This document shows positions 1 through 7,415 of a stretch of 23,448 nucleotides of DNA, piece after piece. The stretch is from JADCRZ01 sp041751095 (GTDB lineage Bacteria > Bacteroidota > Bacteroidia > Chitinophagales > Chitinophagaceae), in contig JBGSYC010000211.1 of the NCBI GenBank assembly GCA_041751095.1, positions 1 through 23,448 on the forward strand, written 5' to 3'. Position numbers and translations under genes: made by a program. The stretch's first letter is position 1, and each line of letters begins with the position of its first letter. Under the pieces are notes generated by a model that ran no database searches, was not told the origin of the DNA, and saw nothing but the letters and a program-made list of their open reading frames with translations.

Positions 1-2
1 CG

Positions 3-131
3 GTAAGAAACAAGCTTGTTTTAAGAATGTTTGCAGTACTCAGGGACGAGAGAGACTTTGTGGAAAAGTATGAAAGAAATGTGCATAATTGTATAGAAAA
101 AAAGATAGAAGATCATTTGGTTATATCATAG
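3..131 (+). CDS. C-terminal fragment of a gene cut by the window edge; possibly an IS110-like transposase
   Basis: An open frame enters from the left edge and ends at TAG 129-131, giving the last 42 residues of a protein. It begins VRNKLVLRMFAVLRDERDF and ends in a charged, Lys/Glu/His-rich tail. A V-R-x-K-L-x-x-R-x-F-A-V pattern close to the C-terminus, followed by a Tyr-containing stretch, reminds me of the end of IS110-family (Transposase_20) proteins. That is a recollection of the pattern, not an alignment, and no catalytic residue is in view. The fragment is AT-rich and is followed by a long gene-free, repeat-rich stretch, which would suit a mobile element. That the frame is coding is fairly likely; the family is uncertain. 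Confidence 0.45.
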   Translation, partial: VRNKLVLRMFAVLRDERDFVEKYERNVHNCIEKKIEDHLVIS

Positions 132-380
132 AAAACGGAACAAAGGAAGCGCCACGCTGAAATAAAGGAAATTTGAAAAAATTTTATCTTCAATCGTGGT
201 CAGGGTCACCGGCATTTATGTTCCATCTTCATGGGTAGAACAATGTCAAAAATAAGGTCCATCCGTCCTTTATAACGTTTCGTGCTTATGAAGTAATATC
301 TTTCGGCAAGTACAGGACATAGCCCGAAGCATTCCTGTGGAACGCGGTTCGGAGCGGATATGCTTCTACCCATGTTATCA
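132..380. other. Gene-free stretch with a possible insertion-sequence end
   Basis: No convincing gene is present; the only open frame (206-397, minus) runs into the neighbouring repeat and has no family resemblance. At 196-212 the sequence GTGGTCAGGGTCACCGG resembles the TGGTCA...CACCGG motifs I associate with ends of some Bacteroidetes insertion sequences. It lies 65 bp after the end of the left-edge gene, where an element boundary could fall. This is a pattern recollection only. Confidence 0.3.
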
Positions 381-915
381 ATACAAAGGGCGCGCATGTT
401 TATTTATTTCCACGTTCTTACAATGGGGCGCTGCACCTGCTATGTACGTTGAGCTTTTTCTATACAAAGGGTGCCCATGTCATTGATTTCTACATTCTTA
501 CAATGGTGCAGCGCACCATAATATTTGTAGAAAAATATATAAATTCAAATCAGGTGCAGCGCACCGTAATATAATTGTTTTCATAACAGAATTTAATTTA
601 CCCATACAAGCCGTGCGCTGCACTGTTATATTACGAAGCGCTTTTCTACAAACATAAAAGTATAGGTATTTGCCATATCAGCATATTACGGTGCGCTGCA
701 CCTTAATAAACAGGTAATTTGTTTTTTCTGCAAATATTTCGGTGCGCTGCACCTGTTATGTACGATGAGCTTTTTCTATTCAAAGGGTGCTATGTTATTT
801 ATTTCTATATTCTTACAATGGTGCAGCGCACCAAAATATAATCCTTTTCATAACAGAATTTAATTCTAACGTGTAAGCCGTGCGCTGCACCTGTTATATT
901 ACGAAGCGCTTTTCG
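381..915. repeat. Cluster of 13-bp hairpin repeats (GGTGCAGCGCACC) with a duplicated composite unit
   Basis: Eight copies of GGTGCAGCGCACC or its reverse complement lie near 425-437, 505-517, 553-565, 613-623, 690-702, 741-753, 820-832 and 880-891. Copies 505, 553 and 820 are in one orientation and the rest in the other; 425, 613 and 880 are slightly degenerate. Each copy is itself a hairpin with 5-bp arms (GGTGC/GCACC) and a 3-nt loop. Several copies are followed, in motif orientation, by a conserved AT-rich tail like TAATATTTGTAGAAAA. Longer modules also repeat: a CAAAGGG...TTCTTACAATGG module at about 383-426, 463-506 and 779-821, and CATAACAGAATTTAATT at 582-598 and 849-865. Spacings (80, 48, 60, 77, 51, 79, 60 bp) are irregular. 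The layout resembles REP/BIME clusters. No gene is seen in it. Confidence 0.85.
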
Positions 916-1086
916 GTACATACTGTAAGCAGCGATCCGCTCTCCCGGCGCAGGATGCCGATTCCTGGCTTATCTCCCGTTCCGCCGGGGCCGATATACG
1001 GGCAAAATAGTTCATGAGCGTACTATCGGACACCCGGCAGCGAAAAAAGATCTGCAAGGAAAAGCCATTTTAAACGTGAGAATAAA
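916..1086. other. Gene-free stretch downstream of the lipoprotein gene
   Basis: This stretch is more GC-rich than the repeat cluster beside it. The minus strand carries a 38-codon open frame from ATG 1013-1015 that ends within the last repeat arm. It has no recognisable homology and is probably not a gene. No clear hairpin plus T-run terminator follows the lipoprotein stop codon. Confidence 0.4.
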
Positions 1087-1656
1087 TTACTGCACCCTTG
1101 TGTTAAATTCAACTTCTACATCGGTGGAAGACTTGTTACTGTCTACAGGATCATTGGCCAATTTGTTAGGCGGATTGCCTTGGTAATGCCTCAACGTTAC
1201 TTTCACCGTTCCCGTAGCTGCCGCCCCTGTAGTCCACACACTTAAAATTCCAAGGGGAACACCAGCAGCGTCATTATTTAATCCGGAGATGGCAATGTTG
1301 CTTCCGGCAGAAACCTGGTAGTAGAAACGGTGTGCCTGTGCTTCCGCAGCTATTTCAGTGGTGATGTCTGCTGCCGGACTTACTGTTTTATTTAACAACT
1401 GTATGGTTACACCGTAAGCCTTGTTAGGAACAAGATTGATCTGATCCTTTGTCGGGGCAGTGCCACCCGGCCCGTCGGGATCATCAAATTTGTACGTAAC
1501 CGTTGTTCCGCCGCCCTGAGGAACAAATGTGAGCTGCATAGTGGTAACGACCTCTTCTTCATTGTCTTCCCCGTCGTTATCTTTTTTGCAGGAGGAGATC
1601 ATTAGTGCAGTAGCACCGAACAGTAAAAGTCCAAAGTTTAATAATTGTTTTTTCAT
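1087..1656 (-). CDS. Outer-membrane-type lipoprotein, last gene of the TonB receptor operon
   Basis: I chose the ATG at 1656 (MKKQLLNFG...). The upstream in-frame ATG at 1692 would overlap the end of the receptor gene and add 12 residues before a clean lipoprotein signal. The protein has 189 residues with a signal peptide ending in M-I-S-S-C, so Cys23 is the expected lipidation site. An acidic linker (KKDNDGEDNEEE) follows, and then a beta-rich domain. Near its middle is E-A-Q-A-H-R-F-Y-Y-Q-V, a His-bearing segment I recall from lipoproteins next to ZnuD-like receptors. The gene starts 19 bp after the receptor stop, on the same strand, so they are almost certainly co-transcribed. It probably helps bind the receptor's ligand at the cell surface or in the periplasm (inference). 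No enzymatic motif is visible. Confidence 0.85.
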   Translation of the reverse strand: MKKQLLNFGLLLFGATALMISSCKKDNDGEDNEEEVVTTMQLTFVPQGGGTTVTYKFDDPDGPGGTAPTKDQINLVPNKAYGVTIQLLNKTVSPAADITTEIAAEAQAHRFYYQVSAGSNIAISGLNNDAAGVPLGILSVWTTGAAATGTVKVTLRHYQGNPPNKLANDPVDSNKSSTDVEVEFNTRVQ

Positions 1657-1675
1657 AATCTTTTTTGATTGTGAG

Positions 1676-4003
1676 TTAATAAAAGTGTTCAAGATTAAAT
1701 TTTACATGCAGGCTGATGTTTCTTCCCATTTCATCTGAGAAGTACCGGAAGCTGTTTAGATATTCCCTGTAAGACCTGTTTAACAGGTTTCGTCCGGCTA
1801 TGCGAATGGTAAAAGGCAATGTTCCCCGTTTAAATGAAGTGGATATATCCGCATTAAGCAGTTTGTACCCTGCCGGGGGGTCTTTATAATCCTGTTTTCC
1901 ATACATTTCCCCAGGCACTCTTACCTGTTCAAAAACGTCCTGCACTTCAACGGAAAAATAAGTATTGCTAAACCCCCTGAAATCTTTTAAGGTGTAGGTG
2001 AGTTCATTTTGAATCCTGTCCGCAGGCATACCAATCAGCCAATCGGCCCTGAGCCTGTTTCTCGCCCGAAGCATGGAATATTTTGATGAAAGAACCAGTT
2101 GTTTGTGAAGGGCAACGACCGTTGAAAGGTCTATCCCCTGTAAAAGGGCATCTGTAGATTCATAGACAATTTTGGGGAATGCTCCCCGTATGGTCAATAC
2201 CGGCTCATCAGGCTTGGGCTGCTGATAAATGAAATTTTTAATGTCATTGCGATACAGCGTTAATTCTGCAGAGAATGTTTTGGAGTCATTTGAGTAACTG
2301 CTGCTTAGTGATACATTAACCGATTGCTCAGGCTTTAAGTAAATGTCACCCACCTCATAGGTGCCCGCTCCATGATGGATACCGTTTGTAAGCAATTCAT
2401 TAACCTGCGGAGCGCGGGTTGATAATGACAGGTTGGTATTCACCTTCCATGCAGGCGATATTTTGTATCCTGCATTTACCGAAGAAGCAAAGGTGGTGAA
2501 ATTGAAATGATAGGTTGTGAAATTCCGGCTTGCAGCCTGTAACCGGGTCGTATTGATATCCTTGCTATCCAAACGAACACCTGCCTGAATATCCCAGTCG
2601 TTCCTTGCCCATTTTTCAATAGCATAGCCTCCGAACGAATAAGCGCCATAGTTCGGAATAAGGTAACGGCCGGTATAAGTATTATTTTGCTGCATGGCAA
2701 CGGCGCCTATAACGCCGCTAAAACCCGACGTTTTCGGATGTTCCCAATTGATCTCTTCGGATATGGTATATATCGAAAGGTCAATTTGTGGAGTGGTGAC
2801 GGACGAATTGCGGAGTACATCGAACTCCTGTCGCTGATTATACTGGCCCGCAATCAACACGGTGAACTTATGGTTTCCCTTATCAAAATCTGTCTTCCAC
2901 TTTAGCAGGTTATGCATCACATGCTGATATGGCCTGTCGAACCTGTAAGTATTTTGACCTGTAAATGTCGGATCCGGACGGGAAGCAGCTATGGCATTCT
3001 GCAAATCTGCCAGGTTACCAATATGAGTGCCCGAAAAAATTCCGATTTGGGTATTGAAAAAGCTGTAATAGATTTCGGAATTAAAGTGTTCTTTTCTCAA
3101 CCCGGCAGTGAGGGAGAAATTTTTTTCTTCAAGTCCTGTATTATTCAGCCGGTAATTCGGAGTGGCAACATTAGCGCTTTTCTTAAATGTGCCTTGTACC
3201 CGGTAGGTAAACGATGCCGGTTTTTTCAATTGCTGTTCAAATATAGCCGATAAAACATGTTGACGGTTATTGGTAAAATATAAACTGTTCAGTTCTACAT
3301 TATGTCCTGGTGTATTTCTCAAAATCCGGGGCTCGATGAGTATTACACCCCCTATAGCATCCGACCCGTAACGCAGTTCATCCACACCTTTAATCAATGT
3401 CAACCGGTTGGCTATAAAGGGATCAATCTCGCTGGCATGTTCGTTTCCCCATTGCTGCCCTTCCTGCCGGACGCCATTGTTAATGGTGAGAATCCGGTTG
3501 CTGTGTAATCCATGTATCACAGGCTTGGATATGTTGGAGCCGGTTTGCAGCATCGCCACCCCGTTCATTTTACTTAAGGCTTCTGCAAGGGCTAAGCCTC
3601 TGGTTTCATCAAGTTCCCTGCCGGACAATTCCCGTTTTAAGCCGGTGTTTTGAAGTTCTCTGATGCCGGTAACGGTTACTTCGCTCAGCAAGCCTTTTGA
3701 CGGCACGAGATCAAGATCAACGTGAGCCTTTGCTCTCAGATTCACCGTTCTTACGATGGTGTCATAACTGCTGTGAGTAATGGTTAGAAAATAGGTTCCG
3801 GCACACAAACTATCAAAGAGGAAATCACCATAGTTATCGGTAACAATGATTTTTTTCACCCCGGAGAGGTGAACGGTAGCATTTGCCAGGTTTTCATGTG
3901 TGGAGGTACTATGCACATGGCCGGTCAGCCTAATTGAACAAACTTGTCCAATAACACATGAAGTGTATAAAACGGCAAATAATAAATAAACAGACTTTTT
4001 CAA
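1676..4003 (-). CDS. TonB-dependent outer-membrane receptor, ZnuD-like, probable metal (zinc) uptake
   Basis: The protein has 775 residues. It starts with a signal peptide (about 1-20), followed by a carboxypeptidase-regulatory-like beta domain (about 24-100, with a DNYGDFLFDSLCAGTY motif near 56-71). A TonB plug follows (about 104-225; SEVTVTG near 107-113, then GLHSNRILTINNGVRQEGQQ and WGNEHASEIDP around 165-195). The rest is a beta-barrel ending in an aromatic residue (EHFY), as expected for an outer-membrane protein. The plug motif with G-L-H-S-N-R and W-G-x-E-H-x-x-E-I-D-P is what I associate with the ZnuD/zinc-type subgroup. Several His residues (His30, His31, His36, His189) could contact metal. 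It is flanked by a small His/Cys-rich secreted protein (38 bp upstream) and a lipoprotein (19 bp downstream). The fold is certain; zinc specificity is inferred. Confidence 0.93.
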   Translation of the reverse strand: MKKSVYLLFAVLYTSCVIGQVCSIRLTGHVHSTSTHENLANATVHLSGVKKIIVTDNYGDFLFDSLCAGTYFLTITHSSYDTIVRTVNLRAKAHVDLDLVPSKGLLSEVTVTGIRELQNTGLKRELSGRELDETRGLALAEALSKMNGVAMLQTGSNISKPVIHGLHSNRILTINNGVRQEGQQWGNEHASEIDPFIANRLTLIKGVDELRYGSDAIGGVILIEPRILRNTPGHNVELNSLYFTNNRQHVLSAIFEQQLKKPASFTYRVQGTFKKSANVATPNYRLNNTGLEEKNFSLTAGLRKEHFNSEIYYSFFNTQIGIFSGTHIGNLADLQNAIAASRPDPTFTGQNTYRFDRPYQHVMHNLLKWKTDFDKGNHKFTVLIAGQYNQRQEFDVLRNSSVTTPQIDLSIYTISEEINWEHPKTSGFSGVIGAVAMQQNNTYTGRYLIPNYGAYSFGGYAIEKWARNDWDIQAGVRLDSKDINTTRLQAASRNFTTYHFNFTTFASSVNAGYKISPAWKVNTNLSLSTRAPQVNELLTNGIHHGAGTYEVGDIYLKPEQSVNVSLSSSYSNDSKTFSAELTLYRNDIKNFIYQQPKPDEPVLTIRGAFPKIVYESTDALLQGIDLSTVVALHKQLVLSSKYSMLRARNRLRADWLIGMPADRIQNELTYTLKDFRGFSNTYFSVEVQDVFEQVRVPGEMYGKQDYKDPPAGYKLLNADISTSFKRGTLPFTIRIAGRNLLNRSYREYLNSFRYFSDEMGRNISLHVKFNLEHFY

Positions 4004-4041
4004 AACAAAAGATTTGATCCTACGAAAGAGGCAGCGGCAGG

Positions 4042-4356
4042 TTAAATCAGGCTGGGAGGCCCTCTTGAATCTTTTGTTACAGGTGTTTTTAAATAGAGAA
4101 AAGGGGAAAGGAAAGATGAGGTTTCTGTATAAATAAACACAGCCGGTAAGTTCTCATCAAACGATGCTTCAATAAAGGGAACTGATACAACGAGGTCTTC
4201 GCAGGGGCAATGAAAACCAGCTTGGCTAAAGGTTGCCTGATCGCCTGAATTGAACGAATAGAAATCCCTGTGATCGGCAATCCAATCATGCAAATACTTT
4301 TTTGGTGTGATGCTGAATGTACATAACAGAAGCATCACAAAAGCCAGAACTCTCAT
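4042..4356 (-). CDS. Small secreted His/Cys protein heading the TonB receptor operon
   Basis: The gene encodes 104 residues with a hydrophobic N-terminus (MRVLAFVMLLLCTFSIT) that should act as a signal peptide, or as a membrane anchor if uncleaved. Candidate metal ligands cluster in LHDWIADHRDF (His23, Asp24, His29, Asp31) and GFHCPCEDLVV (His49, Cys50, Cys52, Asp54). The C-terminus ends RGPPSLI, a Pro-rich ending I recall from similar short proteins in Bacteroidetes metal operons. It is the first gene of the operon, directly behind a Fur/Zur-like palindrome. A periplasmic metal-binding or delivery role, handing metal to or from the TonB receptor, is plausible but unproven. I recognise no named domain. 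Confidence 0.75.
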   Translation of the reverse strand: MRVLAFVMLLLCTFSITPKKYLHDWIADHRDFYSFNSGDQATFSQAGFHCPCEDLVVSVPFIEASFDENLPAVFIYTETSSFLSPFLYLKTPVTKDSRGPPSLI

Positions 4357-4378
4357 TATGATTTCCCTGCGGGTCAGA

Positions 4379-4397
4379 ATTGAAACTTTGTTGCAAT
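4379..4397 (-). promoter_or_regulatory. Candidate Fur/Zur-family operator upstream of the metal operon
   Basis: The plus strand reads ATTGAAAC-TTT-GTTGCAAT: 8-bp arms around a 3-bp centre with one mismatched position. It ends 22 bp before the start codon of the first operon gene (4356), a usual place for a repressor site. A T-rich TATATTTC element, a possible promoter -7, lies just upstream of it on the minus strand. The core matches the perfect palindrome at 23188-23204 (TTGCGAC-ATT-GTCGCAA) in layout and most positions. The regulator is inferred from the symmetry and the operon's probable function. Confidence 0.5.
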
Positions 4398-4738
4398 CTA
4401 CATGAAATATAGATATATCGGTTATTTTATCATTGTTGGCCTGAGATAGAGGGAAGTTGGGGAGAAGATTTTAACAAAGCTGATCACGCCAGTTCAAAAA
4501 TGTTGTTGGGGAAATGAATAACATGTAAGAGCTGCCCGAAATATTCAGAACAGCTCTTGCAAGTTGAGATCAATCATCAAAGTCGGGGCGACTGAATGAA
4601 AAATTCTATGTTAAATCATTCATTATCAATAAAAAATACTGAAATAATTTTCTTAACTCACCGTTTGCCTCACCTTTCTGATAGCATTAAAGAACTTACA
4701 CAAAAGTAGGGTTTTTTACAACTCGAAAAAGCCTTCAT
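4398..4738. other. Gene-free stretch between the metal operon and the HTH gene, with one hairpin
   Basis: No gene is seen. A hairpin with perfect 8-bp arms (AAGAGCTG 4527-4534, CAGCTCTT 4551-4558) and a 16-nt loop is present but has no T-run beside it. Directly after the HTH gene's stop, on the minus strand, GGCTTTTT and AAAAAACC form an imperfect stem (about 4714-4734) that could serve as its terminator. Confidence 0.4.
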
Positions 4739-5053
4739 TTATCCGTTTTCCAACATGCTTTGTATATCCTCATGCTGGTAGTAAATGATGCCGCCGACTT
4801 TTGAAAACCGTAAACGCCCGGTATCACGCAGATGCTGCAACGTTCCGGACGATATCTTTAACAGTCTTCTGAAATCGGAGGATTTCAACCAGTGCTTTTC
4901 GGGAGCGGAATGCTTCTGACTTAGCAGGTACTTAATCTCCTTTAATAAATCGTTGCGGAATTGATCAAGATCACTTACTGTAACTAACTGGTCGCGTGTA
5001 TACGCTTTTCTCTCTATCGCCGTATGCTGCCGGTTCGGTGTTTTTGTTTCCAT
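4739..5053 (-). CDS. Excisionase-like helix-turn-helix DNA-binding protein
   Basis: The protein has 104 residues. The N-terminal half is a charged helix (DLDQFRNDLLKEIKYLLSQK). The C-terminal half is a winged-helix/MerR-like domain of the HTH_17 (excisionase) type: WLKSSDFRRLLKISSGTLQH contains the turn, and GRLRFSKVGGIIYYQHEDI is the hairpin wing with the conserved (K/R)VGG-x-x-(Y/R)Y. Such proteins are very common in Bacteroidetes conjugative and integrative elements, where they act as excision or regulatory factors. Here there is no adjacent integrase, mobilisation gene or partner, so it may be a relic of a lost element or a solitary regulator. Its start is the only ATG near the frame's beginning. 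Confidence 0.8.
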   Translation of the reverse strand: METKTPNRQHTAIERKAYTRDQLVTVSDLDQFRNDLLKEIKYLLSQKHSAPEKHWLKSSDFRRLLKISSGTLQHLRDTGRLRFSKVGGIIYYQHEDIQSMLENG

Positions 5054-5657
5054 GTCTCACTATTTCTTTATTCACAATAAAAATACCATTTACAAGCAGC
5101 TTAAAATTAGGGAATAATACAAATATGATAAACAAAGATTCGATAAGAAACTTTCAAAGGTTGTAATAAGTTCTAATGTAAATATGGTTGTTAATTAGAG
5201 GCTCCCGCGTTCAAGTCAGGGGAGATTGAAAAAGAAGCAATCCTGGCGCTTATATTTAACCTCCTAATATCTGTTATTGTTAACCATTATGCTATTTTGC
5301 TTTTTGATAATCAGATCTTTATATTTTATCAAATCCACCAGCATAAATTGTATTATTATTTCCAATAACCAGTTACATCAGACTTGCTAAATTAACCTGC
5401 AAAATCACATTGTATAGATTAGGAGCGTATAGGAACTACTTATTATAAATACGTTCATACTGTAAGCCGATGGTTTCAGGAGAAAGCACGACTACCATTG
5501 CGTCCAGGTCAGTGGAATGCATCAAGCAGGATCATTGAAAAGAATTGCTTTCTTCTATTGCTAACTACGACGGCTTTTGCCTGGTATCCAATCACTTGAA
5601 ATATCAACCGGTAGTCAACAACTACTATAAAATTACTATTACAAGTATAAGTGCATT
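5054..5657. other. AT-rich gene-free stretch (about 600 bp)
   Basis: I see no gene here. The start holds the promoter region of the HTH gene. A stretch at 5198-5226 (CTCCCGCGTTCAAGTCAGGGGAG) resembles a tRNA T-arm but does not pair correctly as one. Short open frames near the right end are shadows of the neighbouring serine hydrolase. Confidence 0.5.
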
Positions 5658-7136
5658 TCACTTTATTTTCTTGCCTTCAACATTACGTCCATTTTGGTGC
5701 AGAATCAGCTTCGTAACCACTCCTTGATCATTTTTTATAAATTCAATTTGTGCCTCAAACGATCTTGGAAAAAATTTGTTATCGGCTTCAGCGTAGATTT
5801 CAATAATTTCTGGACCTGTAGCTTGTGTCATAAGTTGATGGCCGACCTTTGTAACCGTTAGTATAAAGTTAGGAGTTAGCTGATATTGTCCAATATAAGC
5901 TTCTAAAGTGTTATCATCTATTTGTACAATATTTTTAATTGTAGGATTATAATAGTTGTTCCAACCGTATGTGATAGCAACACTGTTTATGATTTCATCA
6001 TACAAGGCAGTATTATATGTATTGGTCATTACTGCAACTCCGGTACCTCCTGCAAGGCTGCCTACATACTGGCTGACAAATCCTTCATCTACACCACCAT
6101 GCTTAAAATATTTAATTCCCTTTTTATTAATAAATACGCCAAACGCAGCAGAACTATCAATGTATGGAGTAAGCCTTATAACGGTCATTTCTTTGGAAAG
6201 GACTTTATGCGATTTCCCTTGTAATGCTAATTGTGTTTCTACAACGTAGTTTGCTAAATCAGTAGCATTTGTCCATAAACCAGCTGCGGCCTGTTCAGGA
6301 TATATATGATATTTAAATTTAACCGGCTTGCCATCATTATAATAGCCCGTTGCTAATAGATTCTGTTTTTCCACGGAGGGCGGTTGGGTGAATGAACTAT
6401 TAATCATTCCCATTGGTTTCAACACATTTTCCCACATGTATTTATCATATGGTTGTCCGCTTACATCCTGGATGATTAATTGTGCGATCATAGTGCCACC
6501 GCCTGAATACTGAAATTTTAGAGACGGTTCAAATTGAGAGCGGACAGGCTCAGTATTTGCTGGCTTTTCACCATTCAATACTTGAACGATGGTTGGAATA
6601 GTATCGCCCTTTTCATAACCTGGAAATCCATGTACTGATAAACCAGCTGTATGGCTTAATAAGTTTGCAATGGTAATTTTCTTGCCTTTGGATAAAGAAT
6701 CATAAGGGAATTTCCATGATTTCAGGTAATCATTGATATCCCTATCCAAACTTAATTTACCCTCCTGCACCATCTTCAAAATGCCAATTGAATTAAGAGA
6801 TTTACTGTTAGAACCTGCTTGAAACAAAGTGTGAGCTGTAACCGGGCGTTGTTCTGCACTATCCGCCCACCCATAACCTCTTACCCACTCAATTTTATAA
6901 TCTTTAATTACTGCAATCGATACTCCGTTTGCATGGTAGAATTTCATTCTCTTTGTTAAATTCCAATTTGGCTCACCTGCTACTTTTATTTGAGAGGCTA
7001 AATTATTCTCTACAAGCTTAATTCTCTTTTCTATATCATCGTTATATTTCTGCTCTTGTGCAAATAAAGCAAGAGAGCTTTCTGTGATCAATAATAACAG
7101 AAGTATAAAGTATGAAATGATATTGCGTTTACTCAT
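5658..7136 (-). CDS. Secreted serine hydrolase of the beta-lactamase (class C/penicillin-binding-like) family
   Basis: The protein has 492 residues. A signal peptide (about 1-26, ending SLALFAQ) directs export. The catalytic domain carries the family triad of motifs: S-x-x-K as Ser109-Asn-Ser-Lys112, Tyr-x-(N/G) as Tyr210-Ser-Gly212, and His-Gly-Gly at 346-348. The second motif is Y-S-G rather than Y-x-N, a tolerated variant in esterase and peptidase members, which argues against a true AmpC beta-lactamase. Residues from about 395 to the end form a DUF3471-like beta domain often attached to these enzymes. The likely role is hydrolysis of peptides, D-amino-acid peptides or esters in the periplasm; the substrate cannot be read from sequence. 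It stands alone as a transcription unit, about 280 bp downstream of the two-component genes on the same strand. Confidence 0.92.
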   Translation of the reverse strand: MSKRNIISYFILLLLLITESSLALFAQEQKYNDDIEKRIKLVENNLASQIKVAGEPNWNLTKRMKFYHANGVSIAVIKDYKIEWVRGYGWADSAEQRPVTAHTLFQAGSNSKSLNSIGILKMVQEGKLSLDRDINDYLKSWKFPYDSLSKGKKITIANLLSHTAGLSVHGFPGYEKGDTIPTIVQVLNGEKPANTEPVRSQFEPSLKFQYSGGGTMIAQLIIQDVSGQPYDKYMWENVLKPMGMINSSFTQPPSVEKQNLLATGYYNDGKPVKFKYHIYPEQAAAGLWTNATDLANYVVETQLALQGKSHKVLSKEMTVIRLTPYIDSSAAFGVFINKKGIKYFKHGGVDEGFVSQYVGSLAGGTGVAVMTNTYNTALYDEIINSVAITYGWNNYYNPTIKNIVQIDDNTLEAYIGQYQLTPNFILTVTKVGHQLMTQATGPEIIEIYAEADNKFFPRSFEAQIEFIKNDQGVVTKLILHQNGRNVEGKKIK

Positions 7137-7192
7137 AATAATTGTTTTGTGTTGTGTTTAAATGTAATTGGTATTGTCGATTAAATTAACCC

Positions 7193-7230
7193 TGTATTAT
7201 CTGTCTTAGTTTCAGTAAACGGATAATACA
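7193..7230 (-). promoter_or_regulatory. Inverted repeat enclosing GTTTCAGTAAAC upstream of the serine hydrolase
   Basis: Perfect 9-bp arms TGTATTATC (7193-7201) and GATAATACA (7222-7230) enclose 20 nt that contain the motif GTTTCAGTAAAC (7209-7220), itself palindromic at its ends (GTTT/AAAC). The element lies 57-94 bp upstream of the serine hydrolase start. The same 12-mer with G for A occurs at 11998-12009 and 14038-14049 and nowhere else in the window. A regulator site is the simplest reading, but the element could be part of a dispersed repeat. Confidence 0.45.
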
Positions 7231-7415
7231 AGTTTACACTGGGTTTAATTGATCACTGCACCTTTTTAAATTGTATCTATATATTCAAATCAAATTGGCT
7301 TTCATCCTGCAAGCGGTTACAGCAAAACGTATCCTATCAACGGATCAAACACATTCCCGGGGAATATAAGATCGGAGAATGCAAACTAATACGATGAATC
7401 CGGTTACATCCGTCC

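Noticed and set aside
206..397. 63-codon open frame on the minus strand
   Set aside because: It runs across the edge of the repeat cluster, has no recognisable domain, and its N-terminal part is made of repeat-derived sequence.
425..891. CRISPR array
   Set aside because: The repeat units are only 13 bp, occur in both orientations, and are spaced irregularly (48 to 80 bp); spacers themselves are repeated, and no cas gene is present.
5198..5226. tRNA 3' end or attachment-site remnant
   Set aside because: GTTCAAGTC looks like a T-loop, but the flanking bases do not pair as a T-stem and no acceptor or anticodon arm can be drawn.
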